The position numbers and the translations under genes were made by a program. From UBA2287 sp037442025 (GTDB taxonomy: Bacteria > Bacteroidota > Bacteroidia > Bacteroidales > Tenuifilaceae), in assembly GCA_037442025.1 (NCBI GenBank), contig JBBIRB010000064.1:1-8184 (forward strand): a stretch of DNA of 8,184 nt, in the 5' to 3' direction. Below, in pieces: positions 1 through 7,612 of this stretch; the first letter of the stretch is position 1, and each line of letters begins with the position of its first letter. The notes below the pieces were generated by a model that saw only the letters and a program-made list of their open reading frames with translations, made no database searches and was not told the DNA's origin.

Positions 1-94
1 CCCGTGCGGCTTGAGCACTTGTACAAAGAATGGATTTTTTATCGGACAATAGTGAATTTGAACTATTAAAAACACAAGGCTAAAACAATTTTTG
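1..94. other. Left-edge region, no confident gene
   Basis: Nothing here can be assigned with confidence. On the plus strand a frame is open from the left edge to a TAA at 67-69 (22 codons, ending ...IVNLNY). It could be the tail of an upstream gene or chance. On the minus strand a frame starting at a GTG (complement of 73-75) is open to the left edge for 25 codons. Neither piece resembles a family I know. The sequence becomes A/T-rich after about position 30, as intergenic DNA usually does in this group. Confidence 0.3.
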
Positions 95-102
95 TAGTTT
101 TG
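95..102 (+). promoter_or_regulatory. Candidate Bacteroidota -7 promoter box for nadB
   Basis: TAGTTTTG at 95-102 matches perfectly the TANNTTTG -7 consensus recognised by the Bacteroidota primary sigma factor. It lies 34 bases before the nadB start codon, so transcription would begin around 107-112 and leave a leader of roughly 25-30 bases. The usual TTTG -33 partner is not at the expected distance: the nearest TTTG, at 57-60, is 34 bases upstream instead of about 19-21. The call therefore rests on the -7 box and its position alone. Confidence 0.45.
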
Positions 103-122
103 GGGTATTAACTTACAAGTTC

Positions 123-130
123 AAAGGGGA
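123..130 (+). promoter_or_regulatory. Shine-Dalgarno-like ribosome-binding site of nadB
   Basis: AAAGGGGA at 123-130 sits 6 bases before the ATG at 137, the normal Shine-Dalgarno position. It supports this start, which also gives the expected short lead-in to the FAD-binding motif. None of the other starts in the window has such a purine block, so nadB may be initiated differently from its neighbours. Confidence 0.5.
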
Positions 131-136
131 TATTTA

Positions 137-1717
137 ATGGCACGACATGGATGCGATTTCTTGGTTATTGGTTCTGGCATTGCCGGAATTAGTTTTGCCC
201 TTAAAGCAGCCGAATACGGGAAGGTTGTGCTAATAAGTAAGGCAAACCTTGAGGAAAGCAACACGGTTTATGCGCAGGGTGGTATTGCTGCCGTAACCTA
301 TGAGCCCGACAGTATTGAAAAACATGTTAACGATACGCTTATATGCGGCGATGGCCTTTGCAATGAGGATGTGGTTCGAACGGTTGTTGCCGAGGCTCCC
401 GAGCAAATAAAACAACTAATTGAATGGGGTGTAAAATTCGACCGGCGCACCGACGGACAGTACGACTTGGCTAAAGAGGGTGGTCATTCTGAGTATAGAA
501 TACTTCACCACAAGGATAATACTGGCTTTGAGATTGAAAGAGCCCTGGTTCATCGAGCTCGACAGCATAAAAACATTCAAATTTTCGAGAACCACTTTGC
601 TGTTGAAATCATTACGCAGCACCACAAAGGGGTCGACGTAACGCGTCGCACACCCAATATAACCTGCTTCGGAGCATACGTTCTCGATTTGAAAACGCAG
701 CACGTTCACACCTTCCTGTCGAAGGTAACTGTAATGGCAACAGGGGGAATTGGTAACGTTTACCTAACTACAACCAACCCAACTGTAGCCACCGGCGATG
801 GTGTTGCCATGGTTTACCGTGCAAAGGGATTTGTAGAAAATATGGAATTTGTTCAGTTTCACCCAACCTCCCTATACCATCCCGGCGAACGGCCTTCGTT
901 CTTAGTTACCGAAGCCATGCGCGGTTTTGGGGCCATTCTTAAAACTACCGATCGAAAGGAATTCATGCATAAGTACGATAAACGCGGATCGCTAGCCCCC
1001 CGCGATATTGTGGCTCGTGCCATCGATAGCGAAATGAAAATACGTGGTGACGATTTCGTTTACCTCGATGCAACTTTTCTCAACTCCGCAGAATTGAAGT
1101 TGCATTTCCCCAATATCTACCAAAAATGCCTAAGCATTGGGATTGACATTACCAAAGATATGATTCCAGTAGTGCCTGCTGCACATTACCTTTGCGGGGG
1201 GATAAAAGTAGATAAGGATGGACAAAGTACCATTAACAGGCTTTACGCCATTGGTGAGTGTTCGAGCACTGGCCTGCATGGAGCAAATCGTTTGGCCTCA
1301 AATTCACTTGCCGAAGCTGTTGTTTTTGCGCATAGGGCCTCGGTACATGCCATAAGTAATATGGCTAATTTTGAAATAGAGGAGAGCATTCCCGAATGGG
1401 ACTATGAGGGAACCACGCACAACGAAGAGATGGTGCTAATTACTCAAAGTTATAAGGAAGTGCAACATATAATGAGCAGCTATGTTGGCATAGTACGGTC
1501 GAACTTACGTTTGAATAGAGCGCTTGCCCGCCTCGAAATTCTTTATAAGGAAACCGAGGAACTTTACAAAAAGTCGATTCTTACACAAAACCTTTGCGAA
1601 CTTCGAAACCTCATTAATGTGGGATACCTAATTATTAAGCAATCGCAAATGATGCGTGAGAGCAGAGGACTTCACTACTCTCTCGATTATCCTAAAAACA
1701 AACCCTCTGAGTTTTAA
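137..1717 (+). CDS. nadB: L-aspartate oxidase
   Basis: This flavoenzyme oxidises L-aspartate to iminoaspartate using oxygen or fumarate. NadA (quinolinate synthase) then turns the product into quinolinate for de novo NAD synthesis in the cytoplasm. The 526-residue protein starts with the FAD-binding fingerprint G12-x-G14-x-x-G17, followed by YAQGGIAA (45-52). The residues known as catalytic or substrate-binding in E. coli NadB (H244, R290, H351, R386) are all present, in QFHPTSLY (H242), LAPRDIVARA (R289), VVPAAHYLCGGI (H350) and GLHGANRLASNSLAEA (R385). The C-terminal helical domain ends in the family-typical RESRGLHYSLDYP. These NadB-specific motifs argue against a succinate dehydrogenase or fumarate reductase flavoprotein. 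Length is normal for the family and no lesion is visible. nadA and nadC are not in the window. The start is supported by a promoter box and a ribosome-binding site just upstream. Confidence 0.97.
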   Translation: MARHGCDFLVIGSGIAGISFALKAAEYGKVVLISKANLEESNTVYAQGGIAAVTYEPDSIEKHVNDTLICGDGLCNEDVVRTVVAEAPEQIKQLIEWGVKFDRRTDGQYDLAKEGGHSEYRILHHKDNTGFEIERALVHRARQHKNIQIFENHFAVEIITQHHKGVDVTRRTPNITCFGAYVLDLKTQHVHTFLSKVTVMATGGIGNVYLTTTNPTVATGDGVAMVYRAKGFVENMEFVQFHPTSLYHPGERPSFLVTEAMRGFGAILKTTDRKEFMHKYDKRGSLAPRDIVARAIDSEMKIRGDDFVYLDATFLNSAELKLHFPNIYQKCLSIGIDITKDMIPVVPAAHYLCGGIKVDKDGQSTINRLYAIGECSSTGLHGANRLASNSLAEAVVFAHRASVHAISNMANFEIEESIPEWDYEGTTHNEEMVLITQSYKEVQHIMSSYVGIVRSNLRLNRALARLEILYKETEELYKKSILTQNLCELRNLINVGYLIIKQSQMMRESRGLHYSLDYPKNKPSEF

Positions 1718-1821
1718 TGGTAAAGCTAGTAATTTGCAATAGCAAAATAGAAAACAATAGTTCCAGCCAAACTGATGGACAAACAAACCGTTCTGGCAGG
1801 CATCACACTGGCATGGATAAA

Positions 1822-1907
1822 CGACAACCGACCCTTTGGGAGCCTCAGGGCAAGTAACCGACAACCGACAACTGACAACCGACAACTGATAACTGATAAC
1901 CGACTAC
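1822..1907. repeat. Tandem YGAYAAC heptamer array
   Basis: Seven contiguous 7-base units run from 1859 to 1907: CGACAAC, CGACAAC, TGACAAC, CGACAAC, TGATAAC, TGATAAC and CGACTAC. Consensus is YGAYAAC, with C/T changes at positions 1 and 4 and a T in the last unit. Two further units, CGACAAC and CGACCCT, lie at 1822-1835. They are separated from the main block by 23 bases holding small C-run/G-run inverted repeats (CCCTTTGGG at 1832-1840, CCCT...AGGG at 1832-1850). The array occupies the gap between nadB and the YfhO-family gene and ends 14 bases before that gene's likely ATG. Similar degenerate heptamer arrays are, to my knowledge, common between genes in Bacteroidota, and heptamer arrays are also described in filamentous cyanobacteria. 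Their function is unknown. Confidence 0.85.
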
Positions 1908-1921
1908 CTAAAATAATTCAC

Positions 1922-4348
1922 ATGAACGCACTTCTTAAAAGGGCTCTTCCGCATCTCATTGCCATTGGCTTTTTTGTTATTGCCAGTTACGCCTACTTTT
2001 CTCCAATGCTGGGAGGAAAGGCTTTACCTCAGCACGATATTGAGCAATTCAAGGGTTCGGCAAAGGAACTAATTGGCTACAGAGAGAGAACAGGCGAGGA
2101 GGCTCTGTGGACCAACAGCATGTTTGGTGGAATGCCTGCATACCTAATCTCAACGGTATACAAAGGTAACTTACTTCGATATATCGATCGTGCCCTTTCA
2201 TTCATCGAACGTCCTGCAAACTTTATGTTTATTACCCTACTGGGCTTTTATGTTCTGCTCATTGTTATGGGGCTCAACCCCTGGCTCTCTATTGTAGGAG
2301 CATTTGCTTACGGGTTGTCGTCGTATTTCTTTATTGTAATTGCAGCGGGGCATAATGCAAAAATGCATGCCATTGCATATGTTGCACCCATGATAGCGGG
2401 CTTGGTTCTTGCCTACCGTGGAAAATATTTAGGGGGCCTCACCCTTTTCTCCCTATTCTTCGGGCTAAACTTATATACTGGGCATCCACAAATTACCTAC
2501 TACGCAGCATTTATTATGTTCGCAATGGCAGTTGCATACTTTGCAGAGGCGTTAATGAAAAGCCAACTCATGGGCTTTGCCAAGGCTTCGAGCATTCTGA
2601 TTCTCGCTGCCATACTAGCCATTGGTGCCAATACTGCAAGGCTATATTTTACGTACGATTACGGCAAAGATTCCATTCGTGGCCCTTCAGAACTGCAAAG
2701 ACACACACAGAATCAAACTTCGGGTCTCGATAAGGACTATGCTACAGCATGGAGCTATGGCCGAACCGAAACGCTTAACATGCTTATTCCAAACCTCTAT
2801 GGTGGCGCATCTAATGCCGACTTGGGGGTTGACTCGGAAACCTACAAAAGTTTGGTAAAGAATGGAGTACAGCGAAACCAAGCCCGAACCATTGTTAAAC
2901 AATTACCAGCCTACTGGGGCCCCCAACCCATGACATCGGGACCGGTTTACATAGGGGCTACCGTTATTCTTCTGTTTGTTTTGGGCCTTTTCTTAGTTCG
3001 TGGTCCCTTGAAATGGGCAATAGTAGCGGTTACTGCTCTTGGAATTGCCTTGGCAATGGGGAAATACTTACCATGGCTTACTAATCTGTTTCTCGATAGT
3101 TTTCCTGGATACAACAAGTTCCGAACCGTGTCAATGATTCTGTATATAGCTGAATTTACCATGCCCCTTCTTGGCATGTTGGCACTAAAACAAATATACG
3201 ATGGGCAAATTGACAAGAAGCGTTTCCTGCTCTCGCTAAAATTATCAATCGGATTGGTTGGTGGCATATGTCTTTTCTTCCTACTGTTCGGAAAGGCAGT
3301 ATTCACCTTCGAATCGTATAACGACATGCAATACATTGCCATGGGCTATCCTGCTTGGCTCTTCGATGCTTTAATGATCGATAGGGCCAATCTGCTTAAG
3401 GCCGATGCGCTTCGCTCGTTGGCATTTGTAATACTTACTGGGGCAGTAATTTTGGCATATTTTTATAAGAAAATTAAGCCTATGTATTTAGTGGCTGCTA
3501 TTGGAGTTCTTGTGATTGCCGATTTATGGACCGTTAATAGGAGGTACTTGAATAACAGCCACTTTAAACCCAAGAACAAGGTGGAGTTTCCATTTACTCC
3601 AAGCGAAGCCGATAAGCAAATTTTAGCCGATAACACGCTAAGTTTTAGGGTATATAATATGACGGTCAGCACTTTTAACGATGCCAGCACATCGTACTTT
3701 CACCAATCAATTGGTGGGTATCATGGTGCAAAGCTTCGCCGTTACCAGGAAGTTATCGACTACCACTTGTCGCGCCAAAACCCTAATGTGTTTAACATGC
3801 TAAATACTCGTTACTTTATTCAGGAAGGCAAGGATGGCCCAACCGCCATGTACAATCAGTGGGCATTAGGGAACGCATGGTTTGTTAACGAAGCCATATG
3901 GGCGGTCGATGCCGATGCTGAAATTGACTCGCTGAACTTTTTTAAACCCCAAGAGAATGCTACAATAGACAAACGGTTTGAAGGAGTTGTAAGCCAGTTT
4001 AGTCAAGAAGGTAGCGAAACCGATTATATTAAGCTAACCAGCTACGAACCCAACCGCCTCAGCTACGAGTATAGCCTAGCCAACCCCCGTCTTACTGTTT
4101 TCTCTGAGATATACTATCCTAAGGGCTGGACTGCCTATGTTAATGGTGAAAAGGCCGATCACTTCAGGGTAAACTATATATTGCGAGGAATGGTATTGCC
4201 TGCCGGCAATAACGAGGTAGTATTCGAATTTAAACCAAAACTTTTTGGAACTCTTTCCAGAGTTGAATTAGCCTCATCTGTACTGATAATTTTAATTATC
4301 ATTGGATGGATAACTGCGGAATGGGTGTATATAAGAAAATCCCTTTAA
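1922..4348 (+). CDS. YfhO-family multi-pass membrane protein (probable GT-C-type glycosyltransferase)
   Basis: From the ATG at 1922 the product has 808 residues. A hydrophobic segment (about 8-26) is followed by an extracytoplasmic loop with Q37-H38-D39-I40-E41-Q42, resembling the acidic first-loop site of GT-C glycosyltransferases. About a dozen membrane segments follow between residues 100 and 540, including AGHNAKMHA (142-150) and TGHPQITYY (186-194), both typical of Bacteroidota members. A large soluble region (about 540-780) carries the YfhO C-terminal signature SEIYYPKGW (728-736) and VNYILRG, and a last membrane helix lies at 783-803. Gram-positive YfhO relatives add sugars to cell-surface polymers using lipid-linked donors. 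The substrate here is unknown. The frame is open back to an ATG at 1775, but those 49 extra residues come from intergenic sequence and the heptamer array (a TDNRQ-type repeat), and they would put a non-signal segment before the first helix. I therefore prefer 1922, which follows an A/T-rich leader without a Shine-Dalgarno sequence. nfo begins 3 bases after the stop. Confidence 0.88.
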   Translation: MNALLKRALPHLIAIGFFVIASYAYFSPMLGGKALPQHDIEQFKGSAKELIGYRERTGEEALWTNSMFGGMPAYLISTVYKGNLLRYIDRALSFIERPANFMFITLLGFYVLLIVMGLNPWLSIVGAFAYGLSSYFFIVIAAGHNAKMHAIAYVAPMIAGLVLAYRGKYLGGLTLFSLFFGLNLYTGHPQITYYAAFIMFAMAVAYFAEALMKSQLMGFAKASSILILAAILAIGANTARLYFTYDYGKDSIRGPSELQRHTQNQTSGLDKDYATAWSYGRTETLNMLIPNLYGGASNADLGVDSETYKSLVKNGVQRNQARTIVKQLPAYWGPQPMTSGPVYIGATVILLFVLGLFLVRGPLKWAIVAVTALGIALAMGKYLPWLTNLFLDSFPGYNKFRTVSMILYIAEFTMPLLGMLALKQIYDGQIDKKRFLLSLKLSIGLVGGICLFFLLFGKAVFTFESYNDMQYIAMGYPAWLFDALMIDRANLLKADALRSLAFVILTGAVILAYFYKKIKPMYLVAAIGVLVIADLWTVNRRYLNNSHFKPKNKVEFPFTPSEADKQILADNTLSFRVYNMTVSTFNDASTSYFHQSIGGYHGAKLRRYQEVIDYHLSRQNPNVFNMLNTRYFIQEGKDGPTAMYNQWALGNAWFVNEAIWAVDADAEIDSLNFFKPQENATIDKRFEGVVSQFSQEGSETDYIKLTSYEPNRLSYEYSLANPRLTVFSEIYYPKGWTAYVNGEKADHFRVNYILRGMVLPAGNNEVVFEFKPKLFGTLSRVELASSVLIILIIIGWITAEWVYIRKSL

Positions 4349-4351
4349 GCA

Positions 4352-5188
4352 ATGAAATTCATTGGGCCGCACGTTAGCGCATCGGGGGGTGTAGAAAACG
4401 CCCCCATAAATGCTCATTCCATTGGGGCCAAAGCCTTTGGAGTATTTACAAAGAACCAAAGGCAATGGGTAGCCCCTCCCCTTACCGAAAAAAGCATCGC
4501 GCTATTTAAGGAGCGGTGTGCCCAATTGGGTTACGAACCCAATCATATTTTACCGCACGACAGCTATTTGATTAACCTAGGAAACCCCGATAAGGAAGCC
4601 CTTAAAAAATCGAGGATTGCTTTTATCGACGAAATGAAGCGTTGCGAATTGCTGGGTTTAAACAGGCTGAACTTTCATCCCGGCAGTTCGTTGGGAAAAG
4701 TTAGCGACGAAGAATGCCTGCAGACCATTGCTGCAAGCATTAACCTGGCACTAGAGCAAACCTCCGGGGTTTCTGCTGTAATCGAAAATACATCGGGGCA
4801 AGGAAGCAATCTGGGGCATCGGTTCGAGCATTTGGCCTTTATCATCGATTTGGTTGAAGATAAAACTCGTGTTGGCGTTTGCCTCGATACTTGCCATACT
4901 TACACTGCAGGTTACAACCTGAGAAGCCCCGAGGGCTTTAAAAGTACCTTCGATGAATTCGATCGTATTGTGGGGTTTGGTTACCTAAAAGGAATGCACT
5001 TAAACGATAGCAAAAAGGAGTTAGGCTCAGGGGTCGACAGGCACGAAAGCATTGGTAAGGGATTTTTAGGTATTGAGCCCTTTGCATTAATAATGAACGA
5101 CCCACGTTTCGACAACATTCCCCTTATTCTGGAAACGCCCGACGAAAGCATTTGGGCCGACGAAGTTCAATTACTTTATAAACTTTAA
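4352..5188 (+). CDS. nfo: Endonuclease IV (AP endonuclease)
   Basis: This cytoplasmic base-excision repair enzyme cleaves DNA 5' to abasic sites and removes 3' blocking groups with three zinc ions. The 278-residue protein has the N-terminal IGPHVSASGG motif. All nine zinc ligands known from E. coli Nfo are present with identical numbering: H69, H109, E145, D179, H182, H216, D229, H231 and E261. They sit in ILPHDSYL, LNFHPGS, VIENTSGQG, CLDTCHTYTAGYN, GMHLNDSK, GSGVDRHESIGKG and LILETP. Length is close to the 285 residues of the E. coli enzyme and no residue that matters is missing. Only 3 bases separate it from the YfhO-family gene upstream, with no room for a promoter and no clear Shine-Dalgarno sequence, so transcription from upstream and translational coupling are likely. 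Its TAA overlaps the stop of the convergent phosphatase gene. Confidence 0.97.
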   Translation: MKFIGPHVSASGGVENAPINAHSIGAKAFGVFTKNQRQWVAPPLTEKSIALFKERCAQLGYEPNHILPHDSYLINLGNPDKEALKKSRIAFIDEMKRCELLGLNRLNFHPGSSLGKVSDEECLQTIAASINLALEQTSGVSAVIENTSGQGSNLGHRFEHLAFIIDLVEDKTRVGVCLDTCHTYTAGYNLRSPEGFKSTFDEFDRIVGFGYLKGMHLNDSKKELGSGVDRHESIGKGFLGIEPFALIMNDPRFDNIPLILETPDESIWADEVQLLYKL

Positions 5189-7479
5189 TCGATTTTAACT
5201 CCCATAATTGTCACATCGTCAACTTGCTCTATCTGCCCCATCCAGTCGTTAAGAGTATTATTTAAAACTATTTTCTGCTCCGTTAGGGGTAAGTGCGAAT
5301 GGGTAAAAATGAGTTCTCGCAGGTTCTTGCCCATAAACTTTTTCCCCTGAGTCCCCCCAAACTGATCCTGAAAACCATCGGACATTAGGTAAACCTGATC
5401 CCCTAGATATAGCTGCAATATATGGTTTGTATAGGGTTCCATATGCTTATGAATGGCAATGGGCATTTTGTCGGGTTTAATTTGAAGTATCTCACTATTA
5501 TAAGGCTCATCAGTCTCTTCGCTACGGCTAACAAGTCTTTCGGCAGTATGCTCCTTACTAGGAATAATCCAACAAGGATTATAGCCTCCTGCAAATTGCA
5601 TCTGCTTTGAGGAAAGGTTCAGAACGCAAAGTCCAATGTCCATCCCATCTTTCTGCTCGCTCCCCTCGCCTTTTTGTTTTAATGCGTCTATAATGCAACT
5701 ACGTAGGCGATTGAGAATCTGACTAGCCACAGTTACGCCCTCCTTGTGAACTATTTCGTTAAGGTAAGAGACACCCAGCATACTCATAAAGGAACCAGGT
5801 ACCCCATGGCCGGTGCAGTCGGCTACACAGAAAACAAGTTGATTGGCAACGCCTGTAGCCCAATAAAAATCGCCCGATACAATATCCTTTGGTCGAAAAA
5901 GTATAAAATGCTCACCTAAAAGGTTATCCATCTGCTCTGGCGAAGGTAAAACGGCAGCCTGAATTCTGCTTGCATATCGGATACTAGATGTTAACTCACC
6001 GTGTATTAACTCAATATGCTCCTTCTGCTCCACTACCAGATCCCTTTGGGCAGCAATTTCCTCATTGGCTTGTTCAAGCAATATATTTTTTTGAGAAATA
6101 ATTTCATTGCTCTGCTTCTTTTGCCTATAACTTCTATAAACCACCAGCACCAATAATACCAAAAGCATTGACCCAACAATAAAAAAGTTTCGTTGCAATT
6201 TTTGTCTTCGCACTTCGGTACGTTGCTTATCTATTACCAATTGCTGCTTCTCTATCTCCTGTTGTTTTTTTTCGGTTTGGTATCGGGTCTCCATTTCTAC
6301 AAGAGCCTTGGTTTTTTCTTCGGCAAACATAGAATCTTTGGTAGAAATATAAATGGATGAATAATCGAGGGCCTTTTTGTACATGCCAATTGAACCATAT
6401 ATCTCCATAAGCCTAGCTGCCGATTCGTTTTCAATTTGAAACGACTTCAGCTCCTTGGCGGCCTTGTAGGCTTGAGAAGCCAATTCTATAGCACGGGCTA
6501 TGAGCTCATTTTTCTGGTTCATTGGCTTTCCTTCCTTTATTGAGAGGAGGAAAAGCAGCTTTGCCAAATTTGTTTTTGTAAGCGCAACACCCCTCATATC
6601 GCCCAATTCCTCACGAATTTTCAACCCTTGGCTATAATAATCAATGGCTTCTTTCAAATTTCCTTTTTCTAAAGCTACATTCCCCAGGTTGTTAAGGCAG
6701 GCAGCCATTTTGGGTCGATAGTCAATTGCTTTGGCAACTGCCAGGGCTTTAGCAAAGTGGGTTTGGGCTTTTTCAAGATCTTTTCTATCGAAGTGAACTA
6801 TTCCCAAATTTACATTCACGTCGATAATTTGAATTTGATATTGTATATCGTTTGCCTTTTCCAATGAGATGCTTTCAACTAACTCGTTGGCATCGGAAAG
6901 GTATTTAAGGGCTAAATCGGGGTTTTTTAAATGGATGTGGATGCTGCCAATGTTAATATAGCAAGCCGCAATACTGCTCTTGTCGCCCATCGATTCGAAG
7001 ATTTGGGCAGCTTTCTGAAGGTATTCAATGGCTTGCGGATACTGTGCTCTGCTATTATAAACATTGCTGATGTTATTGTAAATGGTTGCAACACCCTTCA
7101 ACCCTTTGGTTGCAATCAGTGGATTGGGTGAGCGGCTCATGATCTCGAATTGCTCCTCCGACTTTAAAAAGAAATGGATTGAGGAATCGAAATCGCCAAG
7201 GTACATTTTAATAATTGCAATGTACATATATGCTCTGGCTTCTGCCGAAGTATAATTGCTATTTTGGGCCATGCTAAGTCCCTTACGATAAATGCCCAAG
7301 GCCGAATCGGGATTTATACCTTCCAACTCGTAGCCAATGCTTTCAATCAAAAGTTCAATTTTTGCTGAGTCTGCTTTTGTATTATTATAAACACGCCAGA
7401 GGCTATCGATGGTTTTCGACTGGGCAATTGTACAGCACGCCCATAAACAAAAAACCATAAAAAGTAGCCCGCTTTTCAT
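5185..7479 (-). CDS. Periplasmic TPR / transmembrane / SpoIIE-type PP2C phosphatase
   Basis: The 764-residue protein probably dephosphorylates serine or threonine on a cytoplasmic partner, as RsbU and SpoIIE do with anti-anti-sigma factors. In order it has a signal peptide (1-19 or 20, cleavage near TIAQ); tetratricopeptide repeats over about 80-385 (clear units near 131-164, 171-204, 221-254 and 261-294); a charged coiled coil (about 386-430); one membrane helix (431-448); a second coiled coil (about 453-500); and a SpoIIE/PP2C domain (about 505-764). The phosphatase metal sites are visible: GDFYW (D537), ADCTGHGVPG (D554), MSDGFQD (D701) and VDDVT (D754, D755), so it should be active. The layout suggests that TPRs in the periplasm sense something and pass it through the coiled coils to the cytoplasmic enzyme. 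No sigma factor, anti-sigma or STAS gene is adjacent. The ATG at 7479 lacks a Shine-Dalgarno sequence. A promoter must lie in 7480-7579; a minus-strand TTTG (7543-7540) precedes TAACTTG (7524-7518), but the 15-base spacing is short and the box imperfect. Confidence 0.92.
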   Translation of the reverse strand: MKSGLLFMVFCLWACCTIAQSKTIDSLWRVYNNTKADSAKIELLIESIGYELEGINPDSALGIYRKGLSMAQNSNYTSAEARAYMYIAIIKMYLGDFDSSIHFFLKSEEQFEIMSRSPNPLIATKGLKGVATIYNNISNVYNSRAQYPQAIEYLQKAAQIFESMGDKSSIAACYINIGSIHIHLKNPDLALKYLSDANELVESISLEKANDIQYQIQIIDVNVNLGIVHFDRKDLEKAQTHFAKALAVAKAIDYRPKMAACLNNLGNVALEKGNLKEAIDYYSQGLKIREELGDMRGVALTKTNLAKLLFLLSIKEGKPMNQKNELIARAIELASQAYKAAKELKSFQIENESAARLMEIYGSIGMYKKALDYSSIYISTKDSMFAEEKTKALVEMETRYQTEKKQQEIEKQQLVIDKQRTEVRRQKLQRNFFIVGSMLLVLLVLVVYRSYRQKKQSNEIISQKNILLEQANEEIAAQRDLVVEQKEHIELIHGELTSSIRYASRIQAAVLPSPEQMDNLLGEHFILFRPKDIVSGDFYWATGVANQLVFCVADCTGHGVPGSFMSMLGVSYLNEIVHKEGVTVASQILNRLRSCIIDALKQKGEGSEQKDGMDIGLCVLNLSSKQMQFAGGYNPCWIIPSKEHTAERLVSRSEETDEPYNSEILQIKPDKMPIAIHKHMEPYTNHILQLYLGDQVYLMSDGFQDQFGGTQGKKFMGKNLRELIFTHSHLPLTEQKIVLNNTLNDWMGQIEQVDDVTIMGVKID

Positions 7480-7579
7480 AATAACACACTTTGAGTTAGG
7501 GCACTAATAAGTTTTTACAAGTTACAATAATAATTCAACCAAAGCCATTTAGAAACCCATTTTAACCGTAAATAGTAAT

Positions 7580-7605
7580 AAAAAAGGGGCCTAAGCCCCT
7601 TTTTT
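7580..7605 (-). terminator. Strong symmetrical intrinsic terminator after the RND gene
   Basis: A perfect 11-base-pair inverted repeat, AAAAAAGGGGC (7580-7590) and GCCCCTTTTTT (7595-7605), encloses a 4-base loop CTAA. Read on the minus strand it is a GC-rich stem followed by a U-tract, and it lies 7 bases past the TAG stop of the RND permease gene. Because both arms carry the A/T runs, it would work equally well from the other side. It should insulate the phosphatase gene downstream from transcription of the efflux operon. Confidence 0.9.
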
Positions 7606-7612
7606 AAGTTAT

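Noticed and set aside
1..16. GC-rich left edge as a possible group II intron or IS end.
   Set aside because: Too short to show a domain V hairpin, terminal repeat or coding signature.
416..709. Minus-strand open frame of 97 codons inside nadB.
   Set aside because: It is an antisense shadow of a strongly conserved enzyme gene with no motif of its own.
1793..1814. Direct repeat CTGGCA (1793-1798 and 1809-1814) upstream of the heptamer array as a possible insertion footprint.
   Set aside because: Six bases only, not flanking the array, and no terminal inverted repeats or transposase remnants are visible.
1628..1885. Minus-strand open frame of 85 codons across the nadB end and the heptamer array.
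   Set aside because: It spans the conserved nadB C-terminus and the repeat, has no recognisable protein features, and is explained by the low stop density of the array.
2947..3342. Minus-strand open frame of 131 codons inside the YfhO-family gene.
   Set aside because: It lies fully within a well-supported coding region, is rich in R, K, P and T as antisense frames of membrane genes are, and resembles no family.
5187..5194. AATCGATT palindrome at the nfo/phosphatase junction as a possible bidirectional terminator.
   Set aside because: Only 8 bases, without a loop, GC-rich stem or clean T-tract; far weaker than the real terminator at 7580-7605.
113..7523. The 9-base word TTACAAGTT occurs both upstream of nadB (113-121) and in the promoter region of the phosphatase gene (7515-7523), suggesting a shared operator.
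   Set aside because: With two A/T-rich intergenic stretches of this size a shared 9-mer is plausible by chance, the orientation relative to the genes differs, and only the nadB copy is part of an inverted repeat.
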